DNA from: an uncultured Aquimarina sp.
GTDB taxonomy: Bacteria; Bacteroidota; Bacteroidia; Flavobacteriales; Flavobacteriaceae
Direction of reading: 5' to 3'
DNA: 64,000 nt
Assembly: GCA_947501475.1 (NCBI GenBank)
Contig: CANMWA010000001.1
Span: forward strand, 434,001 to 498,000
The translations under genes and the position numbers were made by a program. Below, one piece after another: positions 1 through 9,617 of this stretch; within the stretch, counting starts at the first letter, position 1, and each line of letters begins with the position of its first letter. The notes under the pieces are model-generated. The model saw only the letters and a list, made by a program, of their open reading frames with translations, searched no databases and was not told the origin of the DNA.

Positions 1-2279
1 TTTTGATTTTATTATATGTAAGCTTTGAGCTTAGTTATGATAAGTTTCATTCAAAAGGAGATGATATATATAGAGTAGTAGCTAATCTTAAAACACCTTC
101 AGATAATATAGAAACTAATATGCCTGCCTGGGCAGTACCACCAAATTTAGAGAAACAGTTTCCCGAAATAATATCTGCAGTTCGAATTTTGAACATGAAT
201 ATGTTGGTTCGAAATAATGAAATCAAATTTAAAGAATCCAATGCAGTAGCTGCAGACTCATCTTTTTTTAAGGTATTTGATTTTAAATTATTGCAAGGAA
301 ACTCGCAAAATGCTATTAAAGAACCATTTAGTGTTGTTTTGTCAAAGACTACGGCAAAAAAATATTTTGGTAGCCAAGATCCAATAGGAAAATCATTAAA
401 AATCTTTGATGATGGTTCTATTGCCACAGTTACAGGTGTTATGGAAGATATTCCTGAAAATTCACATATCAAACCAGATATTGTATTATCCTTAACGACT
501 TTTACAAAGATACTCAACAAAGAGTTGGATACTTACTGGGGTAATTATGATCCGTCGGCATATATTCTTGTAAATCCAAAGGCCAACCTAGATCAATTAC
601 AAGCAAAGTTTCCAGATTTTTTAGAAAGAAATAGCGGAGAAGAAATGAGAAAGATGGAAATGTATGTCACATTATTTCTTGAACCACTAGAAGATTTATA
701 TTTAAATTCTAATCGAGGAGGTAATGGAAGCGGGAGTATTACAAATGTTTATATATTTTCTATAGTTGCATTTTTTATCTTACTCATAGCCGCTATTAAT
801 TTTATAAATCTAACCACAGCACGTTCTGTAGAGAGAGCAAAAGAAGTTGGTATTCGTAAGGTAATAGGGGCAGAAAAAGGCCAGTTAGCACTACAATTTG
901 TGGGAGAATCTATCATTATTAGTTTGATTGCATTTATAATTAGCATTGTTATTACTACATTATTACTGCCTTTTTTTAATGAAACTGCAGGAAAAATAGT
1001 AAGTGAAGGTGTTCTTACAGATGCGAATAAACTACTGATACTTTTTGCCATTGCTCTGGGGATTGGTACGCTTGCAGGTTTATACCCAGCATTCGTACTT
1101 TCATCGTTTAAACCTGTGAGTGTTCTTAAAGGTAATTTTTCTAAAGGTAGTCGAGGAACCATACTAAGAAAAGGCTTGGTTATTACACAATTTACAATAT
1201 CAATTGCATTGATTATAGGTACGATCATTATATATAACCAAACGAGCTATATGCGTGATCAAGAATTAGGCTTTAGTAAAGAACAGTTACTTATTTTGGA
1301 AACCAATGCTTCTGCCGAACAATTAGCGCTCAAAAGTGCTATTGAAAAACTTCCGGGAGTAGAATCCACAAGTCTAGGATCAAGTATTCCCGGAGGAGGA
1401 AATTCGAATGCCTATTCTGAAATAGAAAATAAAAGTGGAGATCTGCAAATTGCAAATCTTGCGCTCTACTTTGTTGATTACGATTATATCCCTCAATTTG
1501 AATTTAAAATTATAGCAGGTAGATCATTTTCAAAAGAGTTTGCTACAGATTCTACTGAAGCGATGGTTATTAATGAAGAAACTTCAAAATTATTGGGATA
1601 CAACAATCCTGAAGAAGCCATTGGGGCAAAATTCAAACAATGGGGAAGTGAAGGGAAGATCATAGGAGTAATACAAGATTTTCATTTTAGATCGTTGCAA
1701 CAAAACATCAGCCCCATGACGATGCGTATTCAATCCAACCGAAATGATCATTTGGCAGTCAAAGTCAATGCAAAAAGCATCTCACAAACCATTGCTTCTA
1801 TCAAAGATAAGTGGAATACCATACTACCAGCAGAGCCTTTTGAATATTATTTTCTGGATGAATTTTTTGATGAACAATATCGTACTGAAGAGCGATTTGG
1901 AAGCTTGTTCCTAAATTTTGCGATACTCGCTATTTTGATTTCCTGTCTTGGATTACTTGGCCTAGCTGCCTATAGTACACTACAACGCAAAAGAGAAATT
2001 GGGATTCGCAAAGTCATTGGAGCCTCTATACCTGGCATTGTAAATCTATTATCTATGGAGTTTATTAAACTCGTTGGAATTGCATTTTTGATAGCATCTC
2101 CTATTGCCTGGTTTGTAATGAATTATTGGTTGGCTGATTTTGCTTATAAAATAACCATTCAATGGTGGATGTTTGCATTTGCAGGAGTCTCTGCGTTAAT
2201 CATTGCATTATTAACAGTAAGTTTTCATGCCATAAAAGCATCACTAACTAATCCTGTCAAAATTTTACGAACCGAATAA
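1..2279 (+). CDS. FtsX/MacB-type ABC permease, 5' end cut off by window
   Basis: This is the permease subunit of a MacB/LolCE-like ABC transporter, a family that moves substrates by mechanotransmission from the inner membrane. The reading frame is open from base 3 and begins inside the first membrane helix, just before the family pattern FELSYDKFH. About 25-30 N-terminal residues, including the usual MFKNHLKIAWRN start, are therefore missing. The visible layout is a periplasmic MacB-PCD domain, an FtsX helix block with RAKEVGIRKVIGA (about residues 275-290), a second periplasmic domain and a C-terminal FtsX block with KREIGIRKVIGA. It ends in the family's usual NPVKILRTE. It heads a run of six paralogs served by one ATPase at 14600. 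The substrate is unknown. Confidence 0.9.
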   Translation, partial: LILLYVSFELSYDKFHSKGDDIYRVVANLKTPSDNIETNMPAWAVPPNLEKQFPEIISAVRILNMNMLVRNNEIKFKESNAVAADSSFFKVFDFKLLQGNSQNAIKEPFSVVLSKTTAKKYFGSQDPIGKSLKIFDDGSIATVTGVMEDIPENSHIKPDIVLSLTTFTKILNKELDTYWGNYDPSAYILVNPKANLDQLQAKFPDFLERNSGEEMRKMEMYVTLFLEPLEDLYLNSNRGGNGSGSITNVYIFSIVAFFILLIAAINFINLTTARSVERAKEVGIRKVIGAEKGQLALQFVGESIIISLIAFIISIVITTLLLPFFNETAGKIVSEGVLTDANKLLILFAIALGIGTLAGLYPAFVLSSFKPVSVLKGNFSKGSRGTILRKGLVITQFTISIALIIGTIIIYNQTSYMRDQELGFSKEQLLILETNASAEQLALKSAIEKLPGVESTSLGSSIPGGGNSNAYSEIENKSGDLQIANLALYFVDYDYIPQFEFKIIAGRSFSKEFATDSTEAMVINEETSKLLGYNNPEEAIGAKFKQWGSEGKIIGVIQDFHFRSLQQNISPMTMRIQSNRNDHLAVKVNAKSISQTIASIKDKWNTILPAEPFEYYFLDEFFDEQYRTEERFGSLFLNFAILAILISCLGLLGLAAYSTLQRKREIGIRKVIGASIPGIVNLLSMEFIKLVGIAFLIASPIAWFVMNYWLADFAYKITIQWWMFAFAGVSALIIALLTVSFHAIKASLTNPVKILRTE

Positions 2280-2301
2280 ATCAATCAAAAAACAAACAGT
2301 T

Positions 2302-4686
2302 ATGTTTAAAAATCATCTTAAAATAGCCTGGAGAAATCTCATAAAACGAAAAGTATTTTCATGTATTAATATCATCGGATTATCCTTAGGTTTTGGTTGC
2401 GGAATTTTGATATTTTTATTTGTAAATCACCACCTTCAGTTTGATGATTTTCATGAAAATTCGGATCAAATTTATAGGATTGTTACCGAAGAACATCGTG
2501 ATGAAATAGAATATGAATCAGCCATACCACCAGGTTTTCCAAAAGCTTTTAAAACAGAGTATAATTATGCGCAAAAAGTTGCAAAAACCTATTTTAGAGA
2601 TCAATGGCAAATTAATGGGGTAGACAATAATGCTTCAAAACGTTTTAGACATGATGTTGTTTTTGCTGATCAAGATTTTTTTGAAATATTTAATTTCCCA
2701 TTAATAGACAGGCTTAGTAATCGTACATTAATAGAACCCAATACAGCATATATTACCCAAAGTTTTGCACAAAAAATATTTGGAGCAGAAAATCCATTAG
2801 GAAATAGCTTTATTTTAGAAAATGAATCAACGGTTCAGGTTATAGGTGTACTTAAGGAGCTGCCCAAAAACTCAATGATCCAGGGAGAAGTATTCTTATC
2901 TTTTGATACTCTTAAAAGTTTTAATGATTTTGTGTATACCGAAGCATGGACTGGGATTAATGGCAGCTTAAGATGTTATGCATTATTACATCCAAATCAA
3001 AATATAGCTAATATCGAAGAAACCTTAATTCAATTAGTAAAAAAACATAGACCAAATAGTAGAACAGTTCATCGATACAAATTACAACCGTTAAGTGAAA
3101 TTCATTTTAATAATAATTATGATGGCATTAATGTGAGTTTATTGTGGATTTTTGGTTTGATAGGGATATTTCTCATTGCCGTTGCCTGTATTAATTTTAT
3201 TAATATTTCTACAGCACAAGCATTTTCTCGTTCCAAAGAAATTGGGATTCGCAAAGTACTAGGAAGCTTTAAACAACATCTTTTTTGGCAGTTTATTTCA
3301 GAAACTTTTATCATTAGTCTTTTTGCTATAATCGTTGGGATTGCGATCGCAATTTTAGCTTTACCATCATTTAATGAACTTTTCGAATTAGAACTTTCTA
3401 TAACATCATTATTGACTATAAAATTTATAAGCTTTATACTTGGATTGTTAGTCTTTGTATCTCTTTTTGCGGGCAGTTATCCTGGCATTTTGTTGGCACG
3501 AATTTTACCAACGCTAGCCTTAAAAGGAAAATTGACTGAAAGGGATACTGGAGGAAAATTGACTCGAAAAATCTTAGTAACCACACAATTTGTAATTTCT
3601 ATTGTACTCATTATAGCTACAATAGTCATTGGCAAACAAATTAATTATGCTGTAAATGCAGATTTAGGATTTGTAAAAGATGCCATTGTGATGGTAGATA
3701 TTCCTGAAAATCTTGAACACATAAAAATAGAAGGGTTAAAAGAGCGATTTTCGCAGTTAAGTGGAGTAGAGAGTGTAACTGCTTGTTTGGCAAGCCCAGG
3801 CGCTAGTTATAATACTTGGGGAACAGGAATTAAATATCATACTCGCCCAGAGTATGAAGAGTTTGGAATTTCTGCAAAAATGGCAGACGAAGATTATATC
3901 AACACTTTTGGGTTACAATTAGTGGCTGGCCGTAATTTTTATGTATCAGATTCTGTTACCGAAGTAGTAGTTAATGAAAGGGTAGCTCAAAAACTAGGAC
4001 TCGCTTCTTCTGATGAATTGGTAGGAAAACAGGTAGAGCTTAATGGTGGATATATAAAAGCCACGATTACGGGAGTGATTGCAAATTTTCATGATCAGAA
4101 CTTTCATGAAGATATTAGTCCAGTCTTTATTGCTCCACAAACTAATGCATATTCTGAATTTGCTGTTAAAATTAATGGAAATAATGTAGGAAATACATTA
4201 GCAGGGATCGAACAACGATGGAAAGAAGTTTTTCCAAAATATATATATGAATTTAATTTTTTAGACCAACGCATAGCAGAGCAGTATGAAGATGAACAAC
4301 GGTTTTTATCCTTGTCTAAATTATTTTCTGGATTGGCAATCTTTATTAGTTGTTTAGGATTATACGGATTGATCTCATTTTTTGTAGCTCAAAAAACCAA
4401 AGAAATAGGGATCCGTAAAGTATTAGGAGGAAAGATTAGCGATATCTTATTACTATTTACCCAGGATTTTTTCAAGCTTATTTTTATAGCTGGTATTGTT
4501 GCCACACCATTAGCATGGTATTTTATGAATAATTGGCTAGAAAATTACCAATACCGGATTACAATCGATTGGTGGGTATTTGCTATAGCAATCGGTGCTA
4601 TAACATTGATCACTATAGTAACAATGAGTTATCAGGCAATACGAGCAGCAACAGCAAACCCCGTAAAAAGCCTTAGAGCAGAATAA
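2302..4686 (+). CDS. FtsX/MacB-type ABC permease (paralog 2)
   Basis: This full-length 794-residue paralog starts with the typical MFKNHLKIAWRNL amphipathic segment and a first helix at about residues 20-42. Two MacB-PCD periplasmic domains alternate with two FtsX blocks of three to four helices. The conserved cytoplasmic coupling segments SKEIGIRKVLG and TKEIGIRKVLGG follow the helix pairs, and the end is NPVKSLRAE. It lies 22 bases after the previous gene, and the spacer carries an A-rich motif (AATCAAAAAACAAACA) shared with other members of the array. It is probably co-transcribed with them and with the ATPase at 14600. The substrate cannot be inferred. Confidence 0.92.
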   Translation: MFKNHLKIAWRNLIKRKVFSCINIIGLSLGFGCGILIFLFVNHHLQFDDFHENSDQIYRIVTEEHRDEIEYESAIPPGFPKAFKTEYNYAQKVAKTYFRDQWQINGVDNNASKRFRHDVVFADQDFFEIFNFPLIDRLSNRTLIEPNTAYITQSFAQKIFGAENPLGNSFILENESTVQVIGVLKELPKNSMIQGEVFLSFDTLKSFNDFVYTEAWTGINGSLRCYALLHPNQNIANIEETLIQLVKKHRPNSRTVHRYKLQPLSEIHFNNNYDGINVSLLWIFGLIGIFLIAVACINFINISTAQAFSRSKEIGIRKVLGSFKQHLFWQFISETFIISLFAIIVGIAIAILALPSFNELFELELSITSLLTIKFISFILGLLVFVSLFAGSYPGILLARILPTLALKGKLTERDTGGKLTRKILVTTQFVISIVLIIATIVIGKQINYAVNADLGFVKDAIVMVDIPENLEHIKIEGLKERFSQLSGVESVTACLASPGASYNTWGTGIKYHTRPEYEEFGISAKMADEDYINTFGLQLVAGRNFYVSDSVTEVVVNERVAQKLGLASSDELVGKQVELNGGYIKATITGVIANFHDQNFHEDISPVFIAPQTNAYSEFAVKINGNNVGNTLAGIEQRWKEVFPKYIYEFNFLDQRIAEQYEDEQRFLSLSKLFSGLAIFISCLGLYGLISFFVAQKTKEIGIRKVLGGKISDILLLFTQDFFKLIFIAGIVATPLAWYFMNNWLENYQYRITIDWWVFAIAIGAITLITIVTMSYQAIRAATANPVKSLRAE

Positions 4687-4696
4687 ATCATCAACT

Positions 4697-4719
4697 CGTG
4701 CTGAACTTGTTTCGGCATC
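4697..4719. repeat. Short dispersed palindromic repeat relic between permease genes
   Basis: The spacer holds TGCTGAACTTGTTTCGGCA, an imperfect inverted repeat with 7-bp arms and one G:U pair. From memory it resembles the intergenic repeat containing GCTGAACTTGTTTCAGC that recurs in many flavobacterial genomes. It interrupts the spacer and supplies a GTG that artificially extends the next reading frame upstream. Confidence 0.55.
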
Positions 4720-4733
4720 AAAAAACGATAGTT

Positions 4734-7151
4734 ATGTTTAAAAATTATATCAAAATAGCGTGGCGTAATTTATTAAAAAACAAGGGTTTTACATTTCTTA
4801 ATATCATTGGGTTATCAGTAGCTTTTGGGGTTTCGATATTATTAAGTATGGCTGCTTTTTTTGAGCTTTCGTATGATAATTTTCATGAAAACAAGGAGTC
4901 ACTATATCAACTAAATACGGTATGGCAAATACCTGAAGGATCAGACATTTATACATCGCAACCTATGCCTTTAACTCCAGCATTACAAGAAGAAGTTCCT
5001 GGAGTTAGTAAAATCTCTAGGTATTTAGACGGGAAAGTACTTTTGATTCAAGACGAAAAAGAATTTACAGCAGATATAAACTGGGTAGATCCTGATTTTT
5101 TAGAGTTGTTTTCATTTCCAATAGAAAAAGGGAATGACAGTCAACCACTTCATGAGAAAAATACGGTTGTACTAACTCATAAAATGGCAAACAAAACATT
5201 TGGAACAACTGATGTGATAGGTAAAACTGTAAATCTTCTTCTTAATGGGAAAAAAGAGCCATTTACCGTCACGGCAATTTTAAAGGATATTCCAGACAAT
5301 AGCAGTATAGAATTTCAAGTTTTAGCCAATTTTGAAAGTTCTTCTAGATATGAAGACCTTAAAAATGAATGGGATCACTCAAATCATCTTGTGTATATGC
5401 AGCTTAAGGAGGGGATTTCTATTTCTCAATTTGAAACGAGCACTCAAGCTTTTGCAAATCTTCATTTTAAAGATGATATAGATAATACCAAAAGAGATGG
5501 TGCAAAGCCAAATGAAAATGGTCAATATGTTCAATTAAAATTACACCCTTTTAAGGATGTATATTTTACCAGTTACAAAAAAGGGTCTATTGTCGTTAGT
5601 AGAGCTTTACCCTATATCGTTTTGGGGATAGCACTTCTTTTACTTTTTATTGCCTGCATTAATTTTGTTAACATGAGTATTGCAAAAAGTACTACCCGGC
5701 TTCAAGAAATTGGAATGCGTAAGACTTTGGGAGCAGCAAAAAAACATGTTTTCTTTCAATTTTGGAGCGAGAGCATCTTGGTTTTCCTAGCCACGTTATG
5801 CTTAGGAACTCTTTTAAGTATTTTACTACTTGATGAATTTAAATCTCTATTCAATACCGGGGCTACTTTTAATAACACCTTGTCCTTTTTTGCGATGATT
5901 GTCTTTGTCTTAGTTTTCTTAATCATAACAGGTGTAGCTGGTGGTTATCCTGCATTATTACTTAGTAAATTAGGTACGTTGCAAGCACTAAAAGGAAAAA
6001 TCCAGGTTAATGGTCGCGACAAAGTGCGTGACATTTTAATGATCACTCAGTTTGCTATTGTGATCTTATTAATGAGTGGAAGCTTTGTTTTATGGGGGCA
6101 GCTTCAATTTATGCGCACCAAGGATTTAGGATTCAATAAAGAGCAAGTGATTTCAGTTCCATTAAATGGGAAAAAAGAGAGCTACAAAGTAGTAAATCTT
6201 TTGAGAGAAGAACTTAAAAATCAACCGGATATTATTAGTATAACAGCTTCAGATAACAATTTGGGAAGAGGAAAAGATGGAAGCCAATATACCAGTACAA
6301 TGGGATTTGATTATGAAAATCGTGAGGTTGTAACTAATATTCTTATCGTAGATCATGATTATATAGAAACCTTGGATATCAAACTCCTTTCGGGAAGGTC
6401 TTTTGATCGTAGTTTTATGGCCGATAGTTTATCGGTAGTTATAAATGAAAGTATGGTTAAAGAACTTGGAGAGATTAACCCACTAGGAAAACAACTTTCA
6501 TTTATAAATGATAGCATAAAACATACGGTCATTGGAGTTGTAAAGGATTATAATTTTAAAAAATTAGATAGAGCCATTGAGCCTATGTCATTATTTATGA
6601 CAAACCAAAAAGGAGTACGATATGCTTATTTCAAAATAGCGCCTACCGATATTTCTCAAACCTATGATGTTATAAAAAATGCTTGGCAAAAATTAGAACC
6701 TAACGCAGAATTTCTGGCCTCTTTTCTTGATGAAAATATCGATCGAACCTTCAAAAAAGAAAAAATAATGATCACCATTATTACCAGTGGTTCTGTTATC
6801 GCGATTATATTAAGCTGTATTGGATTGCTGGCTATTTCACTTCTGGTAGTTAATAAACGTACCAAAGAAATAGGAGTGCGCAAAGTCGTAGGAGCTAGTG
6901 TAAGCTCATTAATTGTTTTATTAGCTCGGGATTTTATCAAATTGGTCATAATTGCCTTTATAATCACTATCCCATTTGCCTGGTGGTATTCTAATCAATG
7001 GTTACAAGAATATTCATATCGAATGGAACTAAGCATATGGTTTTTTCTGGCTGCAGGAATATTGGCCATAGGGATTGCCTTAACTACTATAAGTTTTGGA
7101 ACCATAAAAGCAGCTTTGCAAAATCCTGTGAAAAGTTTAAGAACAGAATAA
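4734..7151 (+). CDS. FtsX/MacB-type ABC permease (paralog 3)
   Basis: This is the third permease of the array, 805 residues from the ATG at 4734. The open frame reaches back to a GTG at 4698, but those 12 codons fall in a palindromic repeat. Every intact paralog begins with MFKN or a close variant, so I chose 4734. The domain plan is the same: a first helix at about 20-42, two periplasmic MacB-PCD domains and two FtsX blocks with LQEIGMRKTLGA and TKEIGVRKVVGA. It ends NPVKSLRTE. The start is preceded by the array's A-rich spacer motif (ATCAAAAAACGATAG). The function in substrate movement is inferred from the family only. Confidence 0.9.
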   Translation: MFKNYIKIAWRNLLKNKGFTFLNIIGLSVAFGVSILLSMAAFFELSYDNFHENKESLYQLNTVWQIPEGSDIYTSQPMPLTPALQEEVPGVSKISRYLDGKVLLIQDEKEFTADINWVDPDFLELFSFPIEKGNDSQPLHEKNTVVLTHKMANKTFGTTDVIGKTVNLLLNGKKEPFTVTAILKDIPDNSSIEFQVLANFESSSRYEDLKNEWDHSNHLVYMQLKEGISISQFETSTQAFANLHFKDDIDNTKRDGAKPNENGQYVQLKLHPFKDVYFTSYKKGSIVVSRALPYIVLGIALLLLFIACINFVNMSIAKSTTRLQEIGMRKTLGAAKKHVFFQFWSESILVFLATLCLGTLLSILLLDEFKSLFNTGATFNNTLSFFAMIVFVLVFLIITGVAGGYPALLLSKLGTLQALKGKIQVNGRDKVRDILMITQFAIVILLMSGSFVLWGQLQFMRTKDLGFNKEQVISVPLNGKKESYKVVNLLREELKNQPDIISITASDNNLGRGKDGSQYTSTMGFDYENREVVTNILIVDHDYIETLDIKLLSGRSFDRSFMADSLSVVINESMVKELGEINPLGKQLSFINDSIKHTVIGVVKDYNFKKLDRAIEPMSLFMTNQKGVRYAYFKIAPTDISQTYDVIKNAWQKLEPNAEFLASFLDENIDRTFKKEKIMITIITSGSVIAIILSCIGLLAISLLVVNKRTKEIGVRKVVGASVSSLIVLLARDFIKLVIIAFIITIPFAWWYSNQWLQEYSYRMELSIWFFLAAGILAIGIALTTISFGTIKAALQNPVKSLRTE

Positions 7152-7166
7152 AAAATAGTATTATAT

Positions 7167-9587
7167 ATGTACACCTTATATTTCAAAATAGCACTTAGAT
7201 ATCTTTTAAAGAATAGGCTATACTCATTTATCAATATTCTTGGATTAGCCATAGGGGTTGCTTCTTTTGTGTTAATTATGGTGTATGTCAATTATGAGCG
7301 TAGTTATGATCAATTTGAAGGCTCTGAGAATGTATATCGGGTGTATATGGATGCTAAGGAGGGAGAAACTTTTGAAGCTTCAGATGCACAAACAGCTAAT
7401 CTTATTGGACCAACTCTAAAACAAGAATTTGCAGAAGTATTAGAGCAAGTACGCATATATCGTCTTGATAAAGTAACTTTTAAATATGACGAAAAAATCC
7501 TTGAAGAAACCAAAGGTTCTTTGGCAGATGGTTCATATTTTGAGATATTTAAATATCCTTTATTAAAAGGAAACCCTCAAACCGTTCTAAAAGACCCTAA
7601 CACCATTGTATTAACAGAATCTTTATCAAAGAAAATATTTGGAGAACAAGATCCCATAAAAAAAACGCTATCAGCTTTTCATGTAGGAGAAGAAGTGTTA
7701 CTCACTGTTACCGGAATTCTAAAGGATATTCCAGAAAATACACATATGAAAACTAATTTTCTGATTTCCCTTGACTCTTATGGAACATGGTTTGCATCAG
7801 ATAACGAAAAAAAATTGAATTGGGGGCATTGCAATTTCTTCACCTACTTAAAAATTGATAAAAACACGAATAAAGATCTCTTGAAAAGTAAGGTGATAGC
7901 ATCAGATTTTGAAGATGATGAAGATGAGCGTTATAATATTGAACCTATAGAGGATATTCATTTATATTCAAATAAACCTTATGAAGCAGAAACTAATGGT
8001 AGTATCAGTAGGATAAAATTTTTAACCACTATTGCATTTATTATTCTCATTCTTTCCTGGCTTAATTACATTAATCTTTCGACCACCAAATCGTTAGAAC
8101 GCGCCAAAGAAGTAGGGGTTAGAAAAGTTGCAGGAGCACAAAAAACACAACTCATAATTCAATCATTAACAGAGTCTGTTATTTTGAATGTTATTGCTAT
8201 TGCTGTAGCAGCCATAATTACTATAGCAATGCTTTCTATGTACAATAATCTAACAGGTAAAGCATTGGTGTTGCAGGTTTCTACGATCACAGAGTTTATA
8301 CCTATCATCGGCTTTATTATGATTGGAGTGGTGCTTGTGGGGTTGTATCCTGCAATTCTATTAAGCAGTTATTCACCATCTAAAGCACTAAAAGGAAAAA
8401 TACGTGCTTCTGCCAATGGATTGAATATTAGAAAAGGATTAATCATTATGCAATTCCTGGCGACTATCGTTTTACTAATAAGTACTATAGTGGTTACAAA
8501 ACAAATTGATTACATACAAAAACAACCTATCGGAGCAGCATTAGAAAAGGTGATTTCTTTTCAAGGGGATTTTTTCTCAAACATGTCAGATTCTTTAGTT
8601 AGAAACAAGTATAAAACTTTAGAAATAGAGTTAAGAAAGTATCCTTTTGTTAAAAGTATCTCAAGATCCATGACATATCCCGGGGATGGTTATGATAATT
8701 TATCTGGGTTTGTTGGAATAAAATACCCTAATGGGACTTTAGACAACAAAAAAACGTACTACCATTATGAAGCAGATGGTAATTATTTTGATTTATTGGA
8801 TATCAAGTTTCTCGCCGGAAATAGTTTCATAAACAATCCCAAAGGAGAGAGTAATACTATTGTTATCAATAAAGCATGCATGCGCGAACTCGAAATTTTG
8901 GACCCAAAGGATGCGATAAACAAAACCGTAAATTATTTTGGAAGAGATTGGTTGATTTCTGGAGTCATAGAAAATTATCATCATTTTGGATTAAAAAAAG
9001 AAATATATCCAATGATTATAAGACATGGTAGCAGTAGTCAGAATTTATTAGTAAAGTTTAATGAATCTGTAATCGCTACAGGAGGATATGCTAATGCCAT
9101 TAGTCAAGTTGAAAATAAGTGGAAAGAAATATTTCCGCGCAGAACTTTCAATCATACATTTATAGATCAAAAATTTCAAGCGCAATACGATGAAGACACC
9201 AAATTTAGTGATGCATTTAGAATATTTACAGCTTTGGCCATTTTTATTGCAGCACTAGGGTTATTTGGGCTTACCTCTTACACCTGTATACAACGCAAAA
9301 AGGAAATTGGAATTCGCAAAGTAAATGGTGCTAGTGTTTTAAAAATACTTAAGCTATTGAATATAGATTTTATAAAGTGGATAGGTATTGCCTTTATTAT
9401 TGCAGTTCCTATTGCATGGTATGTAATGAATTCCTGGTTAGAAAACTTTGCCTTAAAAACCAATATTAGCTGGTGGGTATATGTATTGGCCGGAATAATG
9501 GCACTTGGGATCACCTTGTTTACTGTGAGCTGGCAAAGTTTTGCTGCAGCCAATGGCAACCCAGTTGATGCATTAAGAGATGAATAA
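7167..9587 (+). CDS. FtsX/MacB-type ABC permease (paralog 4)
   Basis: This permease of 806 residues starts MYTLYFKIALRYLLKNR, a variant of the family start. It has a first helix at about 20-40, a periplasmic domain, an FtsX block with RAKEVGVRKVAGA, a second periplasmic domain and a C-terminal block with KKEIGIRKVNGA, and it ends NPVDALRDE. The 15-base spacer before it lacks the A-rich motif found at paralogs 2, 3, 5 and 6. Together with its divergent start, this suggests it belongs to an older branch of the duplication. It is probably in the same operon as the neighbouring permeases. Confidence 0.9.
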   Translation: MYTLYFKIALRYLLKNRLYSFINILGLAIGVASFVLIMVYVNYERSYDQFEGSENVYRVYMDAKEGETFEASDAQTANLIGPTLKQEFAEVLEQVRIYRLDKVTFKYDEKILEETKGSLADGSYFEIFKYPLLKGNPQTVLKDPNTIVLTESLSKKIFGEQDPIKKTLSAFHVGEEVLLTVTGILKDIPENTHMKTNFLISLDSYGTWFASDNEKKLNWGHCNFFTYLKIDKNTNKDLLKSKVIASDFEDDEDERYNIEPIEDIHLYSNKPYEAETNGSISRIKFLTTIAFIILILSWLNYINLSTTKSLERAKEVGVRKVAGAQKTQLIIQSLTESVILNVIAIAVAAIITIAMLSMYNNLTGKALVLQVSTITEFIPIIGFIMIGVVLVGLYPAILLSSYSPSKALKGKIRASANGLNIRKGLIIMQFLATIVLLISTIVVTKQIDYIQKQPIGAALEKVISFQGDFFSNMSDSLVRNKYKTLEIELRKYPFVKSISRSMTYPGDGYDNLSGFVGIKYPNGTLDNKKTYYHYEADGNYFDLLDIKFLAGNSFINNPKGESNTIVINKACMRELEILDPKDAINKTVNYFGRDWLISGVIENYHHFGLKKEIYPMIIRHGSSSQNLLVKFNESVIATGGYANAISQVENKWKEIFPRRTFNHTFIDQKFQAQYDEDTKFSDAFRIFTALAIFIAALGLFGLTSYTCIQRKKEIGIRKVNGASVLKILKLLNIDFIKWIGIAFIIAVPIAWYVMNSWLENFALKTNISWWVYVLAGIMALGITLFTVSWQSFAAANGNPVDALRDE

Positions 9588-9617
9588 TGGTGTGAATCAA
9601 TCAAAAAACAAACAATT

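Noticed and set aside
4698..4733. Upstream GTG start for permease paralog 3
   Set aside because: These codons lie in a dispersed palindromic repeat, and the paralogs begin at the MFKN-type start, here at 4734.
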